The notes beneath the pieces are model-generated. The model saw nothing but the letters and a program-made list of their open reading frames with translations. It did no database searches and was not told the origin of the DNA. Below are positions 8,310 through 18,300 of a stretch of DNA of 64,000 bases, one piece after another. This DNA comes from Methanofollis sp. UBA420. GTDB taxonomy: Archaea; Halobacteriota; Methanomicrobia; Methanomicrobiales; Methanofollaceae. Location: assembly GCF_002498315.1 (NCBI RefSeq), contig NZ_DAGX01000005.1, positions 420,042-484,041 of the forward strand. Direction: 5' to 3'. Each line of letters opens with the position of its first letter. The first letter of the stretch is position 1. The position numbers and the translations under genes were made by a program.

Positions 8310-9245
8310 ATGCTCGACCTCTTCGCCATTCTCCTCACGATCGCCGGTCTCTGTCTCTTCGAGACGATTTCGTCGATCGACAATGCCATCATCAACGCCG
8401 AGGTGCTCGGCACGATGGGGGAGAGGGCGCGGCGGTGGTTCCTCGTCTGGGGCCTCCTCTTTGCGGTCTTCGTCGTGCGTGGCGTCCTGCCCTGGCTCAT
8501 CGTCTGGGCGACGACACCGTCCCTCGGCCCCATCGGCGCTCTGACCGCCACCTTCTCCAATGATCCGGCGGTCATCGCCGCGATCGAGGAGTCGGCGCCC
8601 GTCCTTCTCATAGGAGGCGGCACCTTCCTCCTCTTTCTCTTCCTCCACTGGCTCTTTCTGGAGCCCAAGGAGTTCGGCATCAGGGGCGAACGCTACTTCG
8701 CGGAGAAAGGGGTCTGGTTCTACGCGACCGTCTCGGTGACCCTCGCCGCCATCGTCTGGTTCGCCCTCGAAACACGGCCCCTCATGGCCTTCGGCGCCGT
8801 CATGGGCTCGACGGCCTTCTTCATCGTTCAGGGCTTCAGGATGAACGCCGACATGAAGGAGAAGCAGCTCAAGGAGCAGCATATCTCCGACTTCAGCAAG
8901 ATCTGCTACCTCGAAGTGATCGACGCCACCTTCTCCATCGACGGCGTCCTCGGCGCCTTCGCGTTCACTCTCTCTGTCCCTCTCATCATCATCGGGAACG
9001 GCCTCGGCGCCTTTGTGGTGCGGGAACTCACCATCAGGAACATCGACCAGATCAAGCGCTATGTCTTCCTCAAGAACGGCGCGATGTACTCCATCCTCTG
9101 TCTGGGTGCGGTCATGGTCCTGCACGCCTTCGGTGTCCCCGTCCCGTCCTTTGTCTCGCCGGTGATCACCTTCGGCGTCGTCGGCTACTTCCTCTACAAG
9201 TCGGTCAAGTTCGCCCGGTACATGGACCTGCGGCACGGGAATTAA
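8310..9245 (+). CDS. DUF475 / TerC-superfamily integral membrane protein
   Basis: 311 residues with about eight to nine hydrophobic helices. Two acidic intramembrane motifs mark the TerC/DUF475 group: FETISSIDNAIINAEVLG in the first helix pair and YLEVIDATFSIDGVLGAFAFT in the second half, giving the internal pseudo-repeat typical of the superfamily. Relatives are linked to metal (Mn) export or tellurite resistance; the actual ion here is unknown. A TATA-like CCTATATCC lies about 35 bases before the ATG, so it probably has its own promoter. Confidence 0.85.
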   Translation: MLDLFAILLTIAGLCLFETISSIDNAIINAEVLGTMGERARRWFLVWGLLFAVFVVRGVLPWLIVWATTPSLGPIGALTATFSNDPAVIAAIEESAPVLLIGGGTFLLFLFLHWLFLEPKEFGIRGERYFAEKGVWFYATVSVTLAAIVWFALETRPLMAFGAVMGSTAFFIVQGFRMNADMKEKQLKEQHISDFSKICYLEVIDATFSIDGVLGAFAFTLSVPLIIIGNGLGAFVVRELTIRNIDQIKRYVFLKNGAMYSILCLGAVMVLHAFGVPVPSFVSPVITFGVVGYFLYKSVKFARYMDLRHGN

Positions 9246-9283
9246 GGGTGATGCGGGGAGGGGGCCGGTCCCCGTACTCCTCT

Positions 9284-9385
9284 CATTTTCGTCTCTGGAG
9301 AGTGCCTCTTCTGACGTGTCTGTGCCTGGGGGCTGCCGCTCGAAAACCTACGGTTTTCTCAAGGTCGCTATCGCTCTTTCCCAAC
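9284..9385. repeat. Intergenic repeat fragment B
   Basis: A partial copy of the modular intergenic family. It has the degenerate CTCTGG...GTGCCT...GTGCCTGGGGG module, the hairpin GAAAACC-TAC-GGTTTTC at 9342-9358, and TCAAGGTCGCTATCGCTC immediately after, matching the hairpin-plus-GCTATCGCTC arrangement at 6379-6415. The remaining 100 bases before the SDR gene carry its ribosome site (GGAGGAGGG) and nothing else recognisable. Confidence 0.6.
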
Positions 9386-9484
9386 TCGGTTGGCCCCGGA
9401 AAAAAGGAGCGGGAGACCCATACCGCGAAGATCCCCACTCTCCACAAAGCACATGAAGGAGGAAGATCAGGAGGAGGGACAGGC

Positions 9485-10270
9485 ATGGGCGCAACATACG
9501 AAGAGTTCAGGAACCGGGTCGCCCTGGTCACCGGGGGGAGTTCGGGGATCGGGAGAGCCACAGCGGCTGCCTTCGCTGCGGAGGGGGCCAGGGTCGTGAT
9601 CGGGAGCCGCCACCAGGAGACGGGGGAGCAGGCGGCGGCGATGATCCGGGACGCCGGCGGTGAGGCGCTCTGGATCAGGGCCGACGTATCCAGAGAAGAG
9701 GACGTCGAGAGTCTCGTCGCCGCAGTGACGGACACGTTCGGCAGGATCGACTACGCCTTCAATGCCGCCGGGGTTTCCGGCGCCATACGGTTCATCCCCA
9801 TGCAGAGCGGCGGCGACTTCGACCACACTGTCGGGACAAATCTGAAAGGGGTCTTCCTCTCCCTGAAGTACGAGATCCCGGCGATGGTCCAGCACGGCGG
9901 CGGGGCGATCGTGAACATATCGGCCGTCTCCGGCATTCTCGGGTCGCCCGGGGCCTCGATCTATGCGGCGACGAAGAGCGCAAACCTCGCGCTCACGCGT
10001 GCGGCCGCACTCGAATTTGCGGGGTCCGGGATACGGGTCAATGCCGTCTGTCCGGGCGTCATCCAGACAGAGGGGCTGGACCGGACATGGCAGACGATAC
10101 CGGGTGTCTCCATCGAGGGTGTGAAGAAGCAGGCCATGCAGGAGATCCCGGCCGGTCGCCTGGGACGTCCCGGCGAAGTGGCCGCCGCCGTCCTCTGGCT
10201 CTGCTCAGACGCCGCCTCCTATGTCACCGGGCAGGCGATCGTCGTCGACGGCGGTCTCTCGATCCGGTGA
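9485..10270 (+). CDS. SDR-family NAD(P)-dependent oxidoreductase
   Basis: 261 residues, classical short-chain dehydrogenase. Nucleotide-binding TGGSSGIGRA near the N-terminus, the NAAG-equivalent FNAAGVSG, the catalytic Ser in NISAVSG, YAATK for Tyr-x-x-x-Lys, and the closing CSDAASYVTGQAIVVDGG are all present. The start at 9485 follows a strong GGAGGAGGG ribosome site, and the domain begins directly with NRVALVTGG. Substrate unknown; closest in pattern to 3-oxoacyl-ACP reductase or glucose dehydrogenase types. Its last 66 bases overlap the end of the convergent ABC ATPase gene. Confidence 0.92.
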   Translation: MGATYEEFRNRVALVTGGSSGIGRATAAAFAAEGARVVIGSRHQETGEQAAAMIRDAGGEALWIRADVSREEDVESLVAAVTDTFGRIDYAFNAAGVSGAIRFIPMQSGGDFDHTVGTNLKGVFLSLKYEIPAMVQHGGGAIVNISAVSGILGSPGASIYAATKSANLALTRAAALEFAGSGIRVNAVCPGVIQTEGLDRTWQTIPGVSIEGVKKQAMQEIPAGRLGRPGEVAAAVLWLCSDAASYVTGQAIVVDGGLSIR

Positions 10271-10969
10271 CGCTCTCCGCACTTTTTTCGTCCTGCACGG
10301 CTCCTCCCTCTCGATCAGGCCGTCGCGGAGGTAGATCACCCGGCAGAAGTACCTGATATGCCAGTCCTCGTGGGTCACCATCACGATCGTCTGCCCGAAC
10401 TCCTCGTTCAGGCGGGCGAAGAGGTCCAGGATCGTCGTCGAGGTCGCCGAGTCGAGGTTCGCGCAGGGTTCGTCGGCAAAGAGGATGGACGGCCTGTTCA
10501 CCAGCGCCCGCGCGATCGCCACCCTCTGCTGCTCGCCGCCGGAGAGTTCGGCCGGGCGATGGTCCATCCGCCCCTCCAGTCCGACATCCCGGAGGATCTC
10601 CCTGCTCAGGCCGAGGCACTCCTCGCGGGGCACGCCCCGCACCAGGCAGGGGAGGACCACGTTCTCCTCCACCGTCAGTTCGGGGATGAGGGCATAGTCC
10701 TGGAAGACATAGCCCAGCCTGTTCAGCCGAAAACGCGTCTTCTCCCGGCCGGAGAGGGCGAGGACGTCGGTGCCGTCGATCGCAATCGCGCCCGCGGTCG
10801 GGACGTCGAGGAGGCCCATCGCGTGAAGGAGGGTGGACTTCCCCGACCCGCTCGCCCCCATGATCCCTACAAACTCGCCCTTCTCGATGGTGAAGGAGAC
10901 GCCCCGCAGGGCGCGGACCGGTACCGCACCGAGCATGTACGTCCTGGCAAGGTCGTGGACGACGATCAT
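10205..10969 (-). CDS. ABC transporter ATP-binding protein (LolD/MacB type)
   Basis: 254 residues. Walker A GASGSGKST (residues 38-46), Q-loop FQDYALIPELTVEEN, signature LSGGEQQRVAIARALVNRP, Walker B ILFADEPCANLD and switch His in MVTHED are intact. The N-terminal TYMLGAVPVRALRGVSF is typical of the LolD/MacB/FtsE branch that energises FtsX-type permeases. It lies 2 bases downstream of such a permease and the surface protein, forming a three-gene cassette. Its C-terminal tail (about 25 residues after EREEP) is encoded antisense to the end of the SDR gene, so the two convergent genes overlap by 66 bases. Confidence 0.93.
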   Translation of the reverse strand: MIVVHDLARTYMLGAVPVRALRGVSFTIEKGEFVGIMGASGSGKSTLLHAMGLLDVPTAGAIAIDGTDVLALSGREKTRFRLNRLGYVFQDYALIPELTVEENVVLPCLVRGVPREECLGLSREILRDVGLEGRMDHRPAELSGGEQQRVAIARALVNRPSILFADEPCANLDSATSTTILDLFARLNEEFGQTIVMVTHEDWHIRYFCRVIYLRDGLIEREEPCRTKKVRRASPDRETAVDDDRLPGDIGGGV

Positions 10970-10971
10970 GC

Positions 10972-12171
10972 CTACCCCCTCACGGCGTCCAGGATTGGTT
11001 CCTGCGCCGTCTTCCACGCCGGGATATAGCCGGAGACGAGCGAGACGGCAAAGAGGCCCGCGATGCTCCTGAGGATCTGCCCGGCTTCGAGCACCGGCCT
11101 GACGGCACCGCCGGGAAAGATGAGGGGGTTCGCGGTGAGGTACAGGGTGAGGAGAGCGGTAAAGGCGAGGCCGACGACCGTCCCGAGAGAGGCGATGACC
11201 GCAACCTGGATCACATAGGAGTTGATGATGATCCGCTCGTCTATCCCGATCGCCTTGAGGATCCCGATCTGCTTGCGCTTGCCCACCGTGCTGATGAATA
11301 TGACGATGAAGACAACGACGACGGCGATGACGAGAGAGACCAGGGTCGAGATGGCGTTGATGATGTCGAAGCTCTGGATGGCGTCGGTCACGAAGCCCTG
11401 CGCCTTCTCCTGATAGGTCTTGATCGTCTCCTGGACGCCGAAACTCAGGAGGGCGACCTTCATCTCCTCCTCGTTCCCCTCCTCCGCGGTGCGGACCAGG
11501 ACCTGGTTGGCCTGGTCGGAGATGCCGAGGACGTCCTCCATCTCAGCAGTGGTGACATAGGCCTGCCGGTCTGCCTGGACCGCCATCGTCTCGATGATCC
11601 CCTTCACCCGCATCTCCCGCGTCTCCCCGTTCACAAAGGTGACGAGCACGGAGTCGCCGACCTTCACCCCGCCGAGAGACTCTATCCTGTCCTTCGACTC
11701 GTCCTCCTCGCCGGCAAGGAGAACGCCGAGGACGATCCTGTCCCTGTCCCCGTCGGAGAGGAAGTCGCCCGACGTGACGGCGGTATGGAGGGTGGTCACC
11801 TCCTTCTCGTACTGCGGCGTGAAGGCGACGACTGTGCCGGGGATCGCCTTCCCCTTGTAGGTGAAGGTGGCGCCGACCTGGATATGAGGGGACGACCCTG
11901 CGACGCCGGGGACGCGGTCGATCTTCCTCTTCAGGGCGGCGACGTCGTCGATATAGAGATCGTTCTCCTTCGGTTCGACGACCAGGTTGCCGTAAGTGTA
12001 GTCGATCGACTGCCTGTTGAAGATCTCGACGACCCCGGAGATGATGGAGGGGAGAAAGACGAGGTTCACGAAGACCAGGGCGATGATCATGACGGTGAGG
12101 ACGAAGGTCCCCCTGTTCCCGCGCCTGATCGAACGGGACGCAAGGAAGAGGGAGACACCGATGTCGGACAC
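10972..12171 (-). CDS. ABC transporter permease, FtsX/MacB family
   Basis: 399 residues, read from a GTG at 12171 placed just after the stop of the upstream gene (TAA at 12174-12176). An N-terminal membrane helix (FVLTVMIIALVFVNLVFLPS) is followed by a large extracytoplasmic MacB-like domain (about residues 50-255) and then three C-terminal helices with the FtsX signature VGKRKQIGILKAIGID. This arrangement is used for mechanotransmission or lipoprotein/peptide export rather than pore-type import. It works with the ATPase encoded next to it; the upstream COG1361-type surface protein is the likely partner. Confidence 0.9.
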   Translation of the reverse strand: MSDIGVSLFLASRSIRRGNRGTFVLTVMIIALVFVNLVFLPSIISGVVEIFNRQSIDYTYGNLVVEPKENDLYIDDVAALKRKIDRVPGVAGSSPHIQVGATFTYKGKAIPGTVVAFTPQYEKEVTTLHTAVTSGDFLSDGDRDRIVLGVLLAGEEDESKDRIESLGGVKVGDSVLVTFVNGETREMRVKGIIETMAVQADRQAYVTTAEMEDVLGISDQANQVLVRTAEEGNEEEMKVALLSFGVQETIKTYQEKAQGFVTDAIQSFDIINAISTLVSLVIAVVVVFIVIFISTVGKRKQIGILKAIGIDERIIINSYVIQVAVIASLGTVVGLAFTALLTLYLTANPLIFPGGAVRPVLEAGQILRSIAGLFAVSLVSGYIPAWKTAQEPILDAVRG

Positions 12172-12173
12172 TC

Positions 12174-13397
12174 TTATCCCTCCTTCCTCCTCCGCAGCCA
12201 CCAGACGATCGCAACGGCGGCAATAACCAGGACAACCACCCCGACGACGATGGGTGTTCGGTCGGGCGCCTCGACGGAGATGCTGAGGTCCTCGATCATG
12301 GTGTGCGCCCCCCGGTCGTCGCGCCAGTCGACGGTGAGAGTGTACGGCCTGTCCCCGGCATCGCCTGCCCGGAGGTTGAAGACGGCCGGGGCGTCGTTGT
12401 CAGGTTCGATCGTCCCGACAAAGGCCTCTTTCGTCCCCTCGAAGGGGAGGTCGACCGTCGCCCGCACCGAGGTGGCGTCGTCGGTGCCGGTGTTCTCGAT
12501 CCTGATGATCAGGGTGAGGGGACTGCCGGCAGAGGGCCGCACCGGGTCGGTGGAGAGGGAAGCGATCCCCATCTCGGCCTGCCCTGTCACCTGCACCCCG
12601 ACAGACTCGGTCCTGGCGACCTTCGCGGCGTCGGGCGTGACGTAGGTGAGGGAGACCGGGATCACCTGCAGGCCTGTCGGCGTCCGCCGGTCGGTCGCAA
12701 AGGAGAGGTTGAACCGCGCGGCGTCCCCGGGTTCGAGGTGCTCGACATAGTAGTGTTCGGGGGAGAGGGAGACGATGGATGTGGCGTTGGAGGGCGAGAC
12801 CTGCACGGAGAGGTCGTTTGCCCGGGAGAGCCCGGTGTTTTCCAGGAGGAGGGAGAGGGAGAAGGTCTCGCCGGGCACCACCCGGTCGGGTGCGGTCCGC
12901 GCGACAGAGACGGCAGGTTGTGCAATGAGGGCGTACCGGGAGTTCACGTTCACCGGGACGGGATATTTGACGCTCCTCGCCCCCTGTACCCGGACCCAGA
13001 CCTCGGGGAAGTAGAGGCCCTCCTCCTCGGGCGCCTGGACGAGGAAGGTGAGGGTGACGGACTGGCCCGGCCCGACCTCGCCGACGTCCCCGTAGTCCCC
13101 GGAGATCACCTTCAGGCCTTCACCCTTGAGGTAGACGCTCTCGATAAAGGCATTGATGGCGGTGCTCCTCGTCTCTGTCCTGGTCCCGCTCGCGCTGCCG
13201 GCATAGGTGTCGGTCTCCGTCATTGTCGCCTGCCCGGCGGTGTTCGTAAGGTTCACCGTGATCGTGCCCTGCCCCCCGGGCATGAGCACCTCCGGGGTGA
13301 CGGTGTAGCCGGTGACGACCACGGTCGGTTCCCCGGCGGCGGCATGGCCTACCAGCAACAGGACCAGGACTGACACGATGACGGCGCATGTTCTCAA
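12174..13397 (-). CDS. Secreted COG1361-type surface protein with C-terminal membrane anchor
   Basis: 407 residues. The start chosen is a TTG at 13397 behind GGGGGAG; it gives a normal signal peptide (MRTCAVIVSVLVLLLVGHAAAG). A GTG at 13376 is an alternative. The body consists of three to four Ig/CARDB-like beta domains (for example NLTNTAGQATM, LLLENTGLSRANDL, IRIENTGTDDATS). It ends with a transmembrane helix VVGVVVLVIAAVAIVWWL and a basic RRRKEG tail inside. Such proteins are routinely encoded beside FtsX-type ABC systems in methanogens, so it is probably the extracellular module of the transporter downstream. No enzyme motif. Confidence 0.82.
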   Translation of the reverse strand: MRTCAVIVSVLVLLLVGHAAAGEPTVVVTGYTVTPEVLMPGGQGTITVNLTNTAGQATMTETDTYAGSASGTRTETRSTAINAFIESVYLKGEGLKVISGDYGDVGEVGPGQSVTLTFLVQAPEEEGLYFPEVWVRVQGARSVKYPVPVNVNSRYALIAQPAVSVARTAPDRVVPGETFSLSLLLENTGLSRANDLSVQVSPSNATSIVSLSPEHYYVEHLEPGDAARFNLSFATDRRTPTGLQVIPVSLTYVTPDAAKVARTESVGVQVTGQAEMGIASLSTDPVRPSAGSPLTLIIRIENTGTDDATSVRATVDLPFEGTKEAFVGTIEPDNDAPAVFNLRAGDAGDRPYTLTVDWRDDRGAHTMIEDLSISVEAPDRTPIVVGVVVLVIAAVAIVWWLRRRKEG

Positions 13398-13493
13398 AAT
13401 CTCCCCCGCACCCGCATGGACAGGTCGGACATATAGGAGTTGCGCCGCCCGGAGGAAGCACTATACCCGATCCCCTCCAAGAGGGGAGAGACC

Positions 13494-14441
13494 ATGGACC
13501 CGACAACGGCAGAGATAGGATGGGTCGTCCTGGCACAGGCATATCTCGGCGGCCTCGAACCCCTGATGCATGCCGCTTCGGCGCTCGGGATCCCCTTTTT
13601 CTTCTTTGTGACTGCGGCGGTCTGGTGGTGTGCAAGCCCGCGGGCAGGCCTGAGGCTCGGCCTTCTCCTCGCGGTCTCCGGCGGGATCAATGCCGCCGCA
13701 AAACTCTTTTTCCATACGCCGCGGCCATACTGGCTGAGCGCGGGGGTGCAGGCCCATGCCGTCGAACCCACCTTCTCCATGCCCTCGGGACATGCCCAGA
13801 ATGCGGTCTGTTTCTGGGGATATGCGGCCTTCCTCGTGCGGGAGAGGTGGTTTTCCGCTGTCGCCGTCGGCATCATCGCCCTCACCGGCATCTCCCGCGT
13901 CGTCCTCGGGGTCCACTTCCCGGGCGACGTCCTTGTCGGGTGGGTTCTCGGGGCCGCGATACTCCTCGTCTTTATCGTTCTGGAGGGTCCCGCCGCAGCC
14001 TGGATCGGAAAATATTCCCCTGCAAAGCAGGCAGGGCTTGCATTCTCAGGGTCTCTCCTCCTTCTGGCTCTCTCAGCAATCCCCTCTCTCCTCTTCAGGG
14101 CGCCGATCCCCGAGGCCTGGGTCCTGACGGCCGCCGCACCCGTCGATCCCTGGGACCTCTCGAATGCCCTGTACGCGGCCGGCGCCGTCTTCGGCATCGG
14201 CGCCGGGGCGGCATGGGAAGGAGGGAGGTTCTCGGCCGGAGGCGGTCTCCGGACGCGGGCCGCACGACTGATCATCGGGATCGCGGGGGCGGCCCTCATC
14301 TGGGCCGTAACGATCCCTCTCATCGCGGCAGAACCGGGACCGGCAGTTTCGGCAGCCACCTACCTCCGGGCCGCAGCCCTCGGCCTCTGGATCTCGGGCG
14401 CCGCCCCCGGGCTCTTCGCCCGCCTCGGCATTGCGGAGTAG
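13494..14441 (+). CDS. PAP2-family membrane phosphatase
   Basis: 315 residues; start at 13494 behind GAGGGGAGAG. The three PAP2 active-site motifs are complete: KLFFHTPRPYW (KxxxxxxRP), PSGHAQN, and SRVVLGVHFPGDV (SRxxxxxHxxxD). Six or more membrane helices at the front and additional helices in the C-terminal half make it longer than simple family members. Probable role: dephosphorylation of a polyprenyl or lipid phosphate on the outer face of the membrane. It precedes the tubulin-like operon by 160 bases on the same strand, but a separate TATA-like element there suggests it is not part of it. Confidence 0.88.
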   Translation: MDPTTAEIGWVVLAQAYLGGLEPLMHAASALGIPFFFFVTAAVWWCASPRAGLRLGLLLAVSGGINAAAKLFFHTPRPYWLSAGVQAHAVEPTFSMPSGHAQNAVCFWGYAAFLVRERWFSAVAVGIIALTGISRVVLGVHFPGDVLVGWVLGAAILLVFIVLEGPAAAWIGKYSPAKQAGLAFSGSLLLLALSAIPSLLFRAPIPEAWVLTAAAPVDPWDLSNALYAAGAVFGIGAGAAWEGGRFSAGGGLRTRAARLIIGIAGAALIWAVTIPLIAAEPGPAVSAATYLRAAALGLWISGAAPGLFARLGIAE

Positions 14442-14601
14442 GGCAGGGTGCAGGAGACTTTCAACAGCCGGGCCCGGTCAGATCTCCCGAAAAGTGAAGG
14501 AATGTCCACGGAGATGCGAGAAAATATCGCGCCGCGGAGAGAAATGATTTAATCCATGGTGCTCCTTTCACGGGTATGTTCCGGATGGGGGGGTATGTTC
14601 C

Positions 14602-15333
14602 ATGACGGCACAGGCGGCCGCCGCAGTATCGCACCTTCTTCTTCTCCTGGCGCTGCTCTGCATGCCGGCAGGGGTGGCGGGCCTGCAGGTCGGCGTTGAG
14701 GAAGCGCCGCCCGACACGGTCGCGGAGGGAGAGGTCGTCGACTTCACGATCACGCTCTCGGGGATCCCGCCCGCGGCCGACACTGTCATCGTCGACACCG
14801 ACCTCGTGCAGCAGGGAGACACGCCCCTCCTCTCGCCGTCGGGAGGGGGAGGGAATGCCACCAACACCACGCCCGCCTCCCTCCCTGTGCCGGCAGGGGG
14901 AAGCGGCCTCTCCATCCGCATCCACGGCCAGGCCCCGGCAGTCACGAAGGTCACCCAGTGCGGCGCCGTGACCCTCACCACCTACGACCCGAAGAGAAGC
15001 GGGTACGCCTATTACCGGGTGCGGTTCACCGACGAGAAGGGGCGGCCCCTCGCGGAGAGCGACACCAGACTCTTTTCCATCGCGGTCGATGCCGTGGACG
15101 AGTTCAGGGCCAAACTGAACCAGATATCGGATCCCTTCATGAGGACGTACCTCCAGGACCTCTTCGAGAAGGGCCTTGTCAATGAAGCGAACGCCCTTGC
15201 CGACTACGAAATGTCACGCGGCGCGGGGGTGCCGCTCATCTGGACGGTCGGCGGGATCGTCCTCACCGCTGTCCTGGCACTGATCGCCGGGATATGGATA
15301 GGCGGACGGGAATCAGGGGGGAATGAAGAATGA
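14602..15333 (+). CDS. Secreted membrane-anchored protein, first gene of the tubulin-like operon
   Basis: 243 residues, no known family recognised. Signal peptide (AVSHLLLLLALLCMPAGVAG), then an extracellular beta-rich domain (about residues 27-165) with an Asn/Thr/Gly-rich loop (GGGGNATNTT), a helical segment DEFRAKLNQISDPFMRTYLQDLFEKGLVNEANALADYEM next to the membrane, and a C-terminal helix VPLIWTVGGIVLTAVLALIAGIWIGG with a short cytoplasmic tail. So it faces out while its partners are inside. Its stop overlaps the next start (ATGA), meaning tight coupling. A TATA-like ATTTAAT lies about 50 bases upstream. Probably the external sensor or anchor of the system. Confidence 0.8.
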   Translation: MTAQAAAAVSHLLLLLALLCMPAGVAGLQVGVEEAPPDTVAEGEVVDFTITLSGIPPAADTVIVDTDLVQQGDTPLLSPSGGGGNATNTTPASLPVPAGGSGLSIRIHGQAPAVTKVTQCGAVTLTTYDPKRSGYAYYRVRFTDEKGRPLAESDTRLFSIAVDAVDEFRAKLNQISDPFMRTYLQDLFEKGLVNEANALADYEMSRGAGVPLIWTVGGIVLTAVLALIAGIWIGGRESGGNEE

Positions 15334-18300
15334 ACGGGGCACAACCTTCAGGGCCGCCCCTCCAGTTGCCGACAGACCTGACGATCTGCGGGCTCGGAGG
15401 GTGCGGAAAGAAACTGGTCGGGGAGATCTGCAGGCAGGAATGGTTCCTGCAGCACTATTCCCTGGGCGGCCGGCACCTCTCCGTCTACACGATGGACACC
15501 GACGCCAACGAGAGGTACCAGGACGAAAGGCAGCGCGACGAGGTGCTCGGCACGGTGGAGTCCTTCGGCGGGCGGGGCAACGTCGAATACGACACCCTGT
15601 ACCTCCCGAACCTGGCAAACATCAGCCAGGTCTCCGACCTTGCCGGCCTGGACATCGCCGAGAAGATCAAGGCCACCAAGTCTGAACCCGGCACGAGGGT
15701 CTGGTGGCTGAACGACCCGGCCGAGAAGGGCCTGCACTTCGACGAACTCAGGACGATCGACCCCTTCGTCACCGACGACTTCGGCGGCGGAGTGCACAGG
15801 CGCCGGGCGATCTCCAAGGCGATCTTCTACAAGGTGATCAACGAGGGCCAGGCCGGCGGTTTCCCGATGTTCTCCACGATGGGGACGACCGCCATCGTCG
15901 TCGGCCTCGGCGGCGGGACGGGTTCGGGGATGTTCATCGACCTCGCCCGGTATATCAGGGGGCAGCGCGGCGAGACCGCGCAGATCTGGCTCTTCGTCGT
16001 CCTCCCGACCACCGTCGAGGGGGAGAAGGAGCAGTTGAACGCCGCTGTCGCCCTGACAGAACTTGAATACCTCAACCAGACAGAGCGCCTCTTCAACTAC
16101 ATCGTGCTCACCTCCCTCGGCCCGACCGGGTACAAGAAGGGAGAGGAGGCTCGCGAGGAGGTGCACGAGTTCGACGCCGTCTTCCCGTACATCTTCACGA
16201 ACTTCCTCCACCTCGAAAAGGGGGACATCAACATCGGGGACGCCAAAAAACCATATTCCTCGTTCATCCTCGCCGATGCACATATCATCACCTACCCGGT
16301 CGAGGAACTGAGGACCTTCAAGGACCAGTACGAGGTGATCATCGGCGAGATGGAGGAGATCACCGCGAGCAGGAAGAGACTGAACCTCGCGGTCGGCGAC
16401 CTCCTCGACGAGATCGGGCGGACGAAGGAGGCCCCGCCGACGCGGAGCGACTTCGACTACATCAAAAAGGAGTTCGGCACCATCGAGAAGGTCTGGCGGA
16501 ACGAGATCGGCAGACTGCTCGACTACCAGACCAACATCGCCGTCGAGTTCTTCATCGAGAACAACATCCCCGCGGAACTCCGCCTGGACATGGTCAGGAC
16601 ATTCGACGACCTCGTCGGGTTTATCTCGCGGGTCAAGAACTTCGCCCAGGCGGTAAAGGAGGAGGAACTGAAGGACGACATCGACAGGAAACTCTTCAGG
16701 ATCCTGCCCGAGGCCTTCCAGGCCCTGGAGACGACGGCGCGGATCTTCAAGAGGATCGCGGCTGTCGAGGACGAGGCGATGCACGCCGCCCTGATGGAGA
16801 CACTGAAAGGGAGAGAGGAGGTCGCACCCTATATCCGCGACCTCGCCGCCCGCCGGAAAGAGGTGCAGGAGGAGATCCACCTCCTTGATGCCGGGATGCA
16901 GGAGAAACAGGGCGACCTTGATCGGATGAACGCCCGCCGGGAGAGCATGGAGAAGTCGGCAGACCAGACACTCTCGGGCACCGACATCCTCCTCGACCAG
17001 TACGTCACCCTGAAGGAAAAGGTCCAGGCGGTCGAAGGGCCGGAGAAAGGGTTGCAAGAGGCGATCAACAGGGGCATCACGGCCCTCAGGAAAGGGGAAG
17101 TGAAGGCCGCGGACAGGGATACGTGGCTGCGGGCCGCGGAGGTCCCCGAGGTCCAGCGCGACATCGCCGCCGTCGCCCACGACATCGACGAAAACCTCTC
17201 CGGCCTCGCCGAGCTTGTCGAGACGATCGCCCTCTATTATTACCACGACATGCGGGTCAGGAGGATCGACGCAGGCGGCATCGGGTCGAAGATCATCGGG
17301 TTCATCAACAAAAAACCGGCGCGGGAAAGGAAGAAGTACGACGCTCTCCGGAGGGAGAACGAGGAGTTCATCAAGGCGAACGCACGCTACTGGAACCTCA
17401 GGATCGACGCCCCCTTCGACCTGTACCTCCCCGGCGACTTCATCAGTTCGAGTCTCGGGAAGCGGGCCGACGAGTTCAGGAAAAAGATCACCGACGCGGT
17501 CTTCGCGCATGTTCCTGTCGACGACCCCGCCGGCGTTGCGGCGATCTTCGAGGCAGGCGACCGCGGCACGATCCGCTCGGCCCTCAGGGAACGCCTGGTC
17601 TCAGGTCTCCTCGTGCAGGAGCAGTTTTCGGAGAAATACTCGGGGCAGGAGGGCGAGGTGCTGGAGATCAAAAGGCACCTCGACGCGAAGAAGGCGTTCC
17701 AGACCGCCCTGATACGCACCGAGGAGGTGGCCGACGGGACCTTCCCGCACCGCCGGGACATCAACAAACACTACAAGGTCTTCTTTTCGACGGTCGTGCG
17801 TGTCAACGAGCAGAAAAGCCACGACACCATGACAAAAAAAGGGATGTACATGACGAGGTTCGGGGAGATCAACCCGCGGATCCTCTCCCTGATCCGCGAG
17901 GACTCTTCCTTACGCGACCTGGACTGGGACGACAACGGCCGGCGGGAACTGGACAAACTCATCGCCGAGATCACGGCGACCTACAAGCACCTCATCGACA
18001 ACTACAAACTTGGCATCCACAACCTGATGATCCCGATCAGCGCCACCGAGAGATGGAACTTCGGGAAAGCGGGCCTGGTGGTCGCCACGCCGTCGGACTA
18101 TATCGCACGGACCATCACCAGCGCACGGGTCGGCGACCAGATGACCCGCGAGATCAACGAGACTCTCGCCCTGCGAAACATCAACGACTCGCGGCTGGTC
18201 ACGCACGGCCATGCACGCCCCTGGGAGATCGCCCTCACCTTCGTCGTCGCCGCCGGGTTCCTGGACAACATCTCGCCCCTCATCGCAGGCGGCGGGTACT

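Noticed and set aside
15348..17510. 720-codon open frame on the minus strand opposite the tubulin-like gene
   Set aside because: Low-complexity Asp/Val/Leu/Gly/Glu translation without motifs; the plus strand has a tubulin signature and perfect gene coupling.
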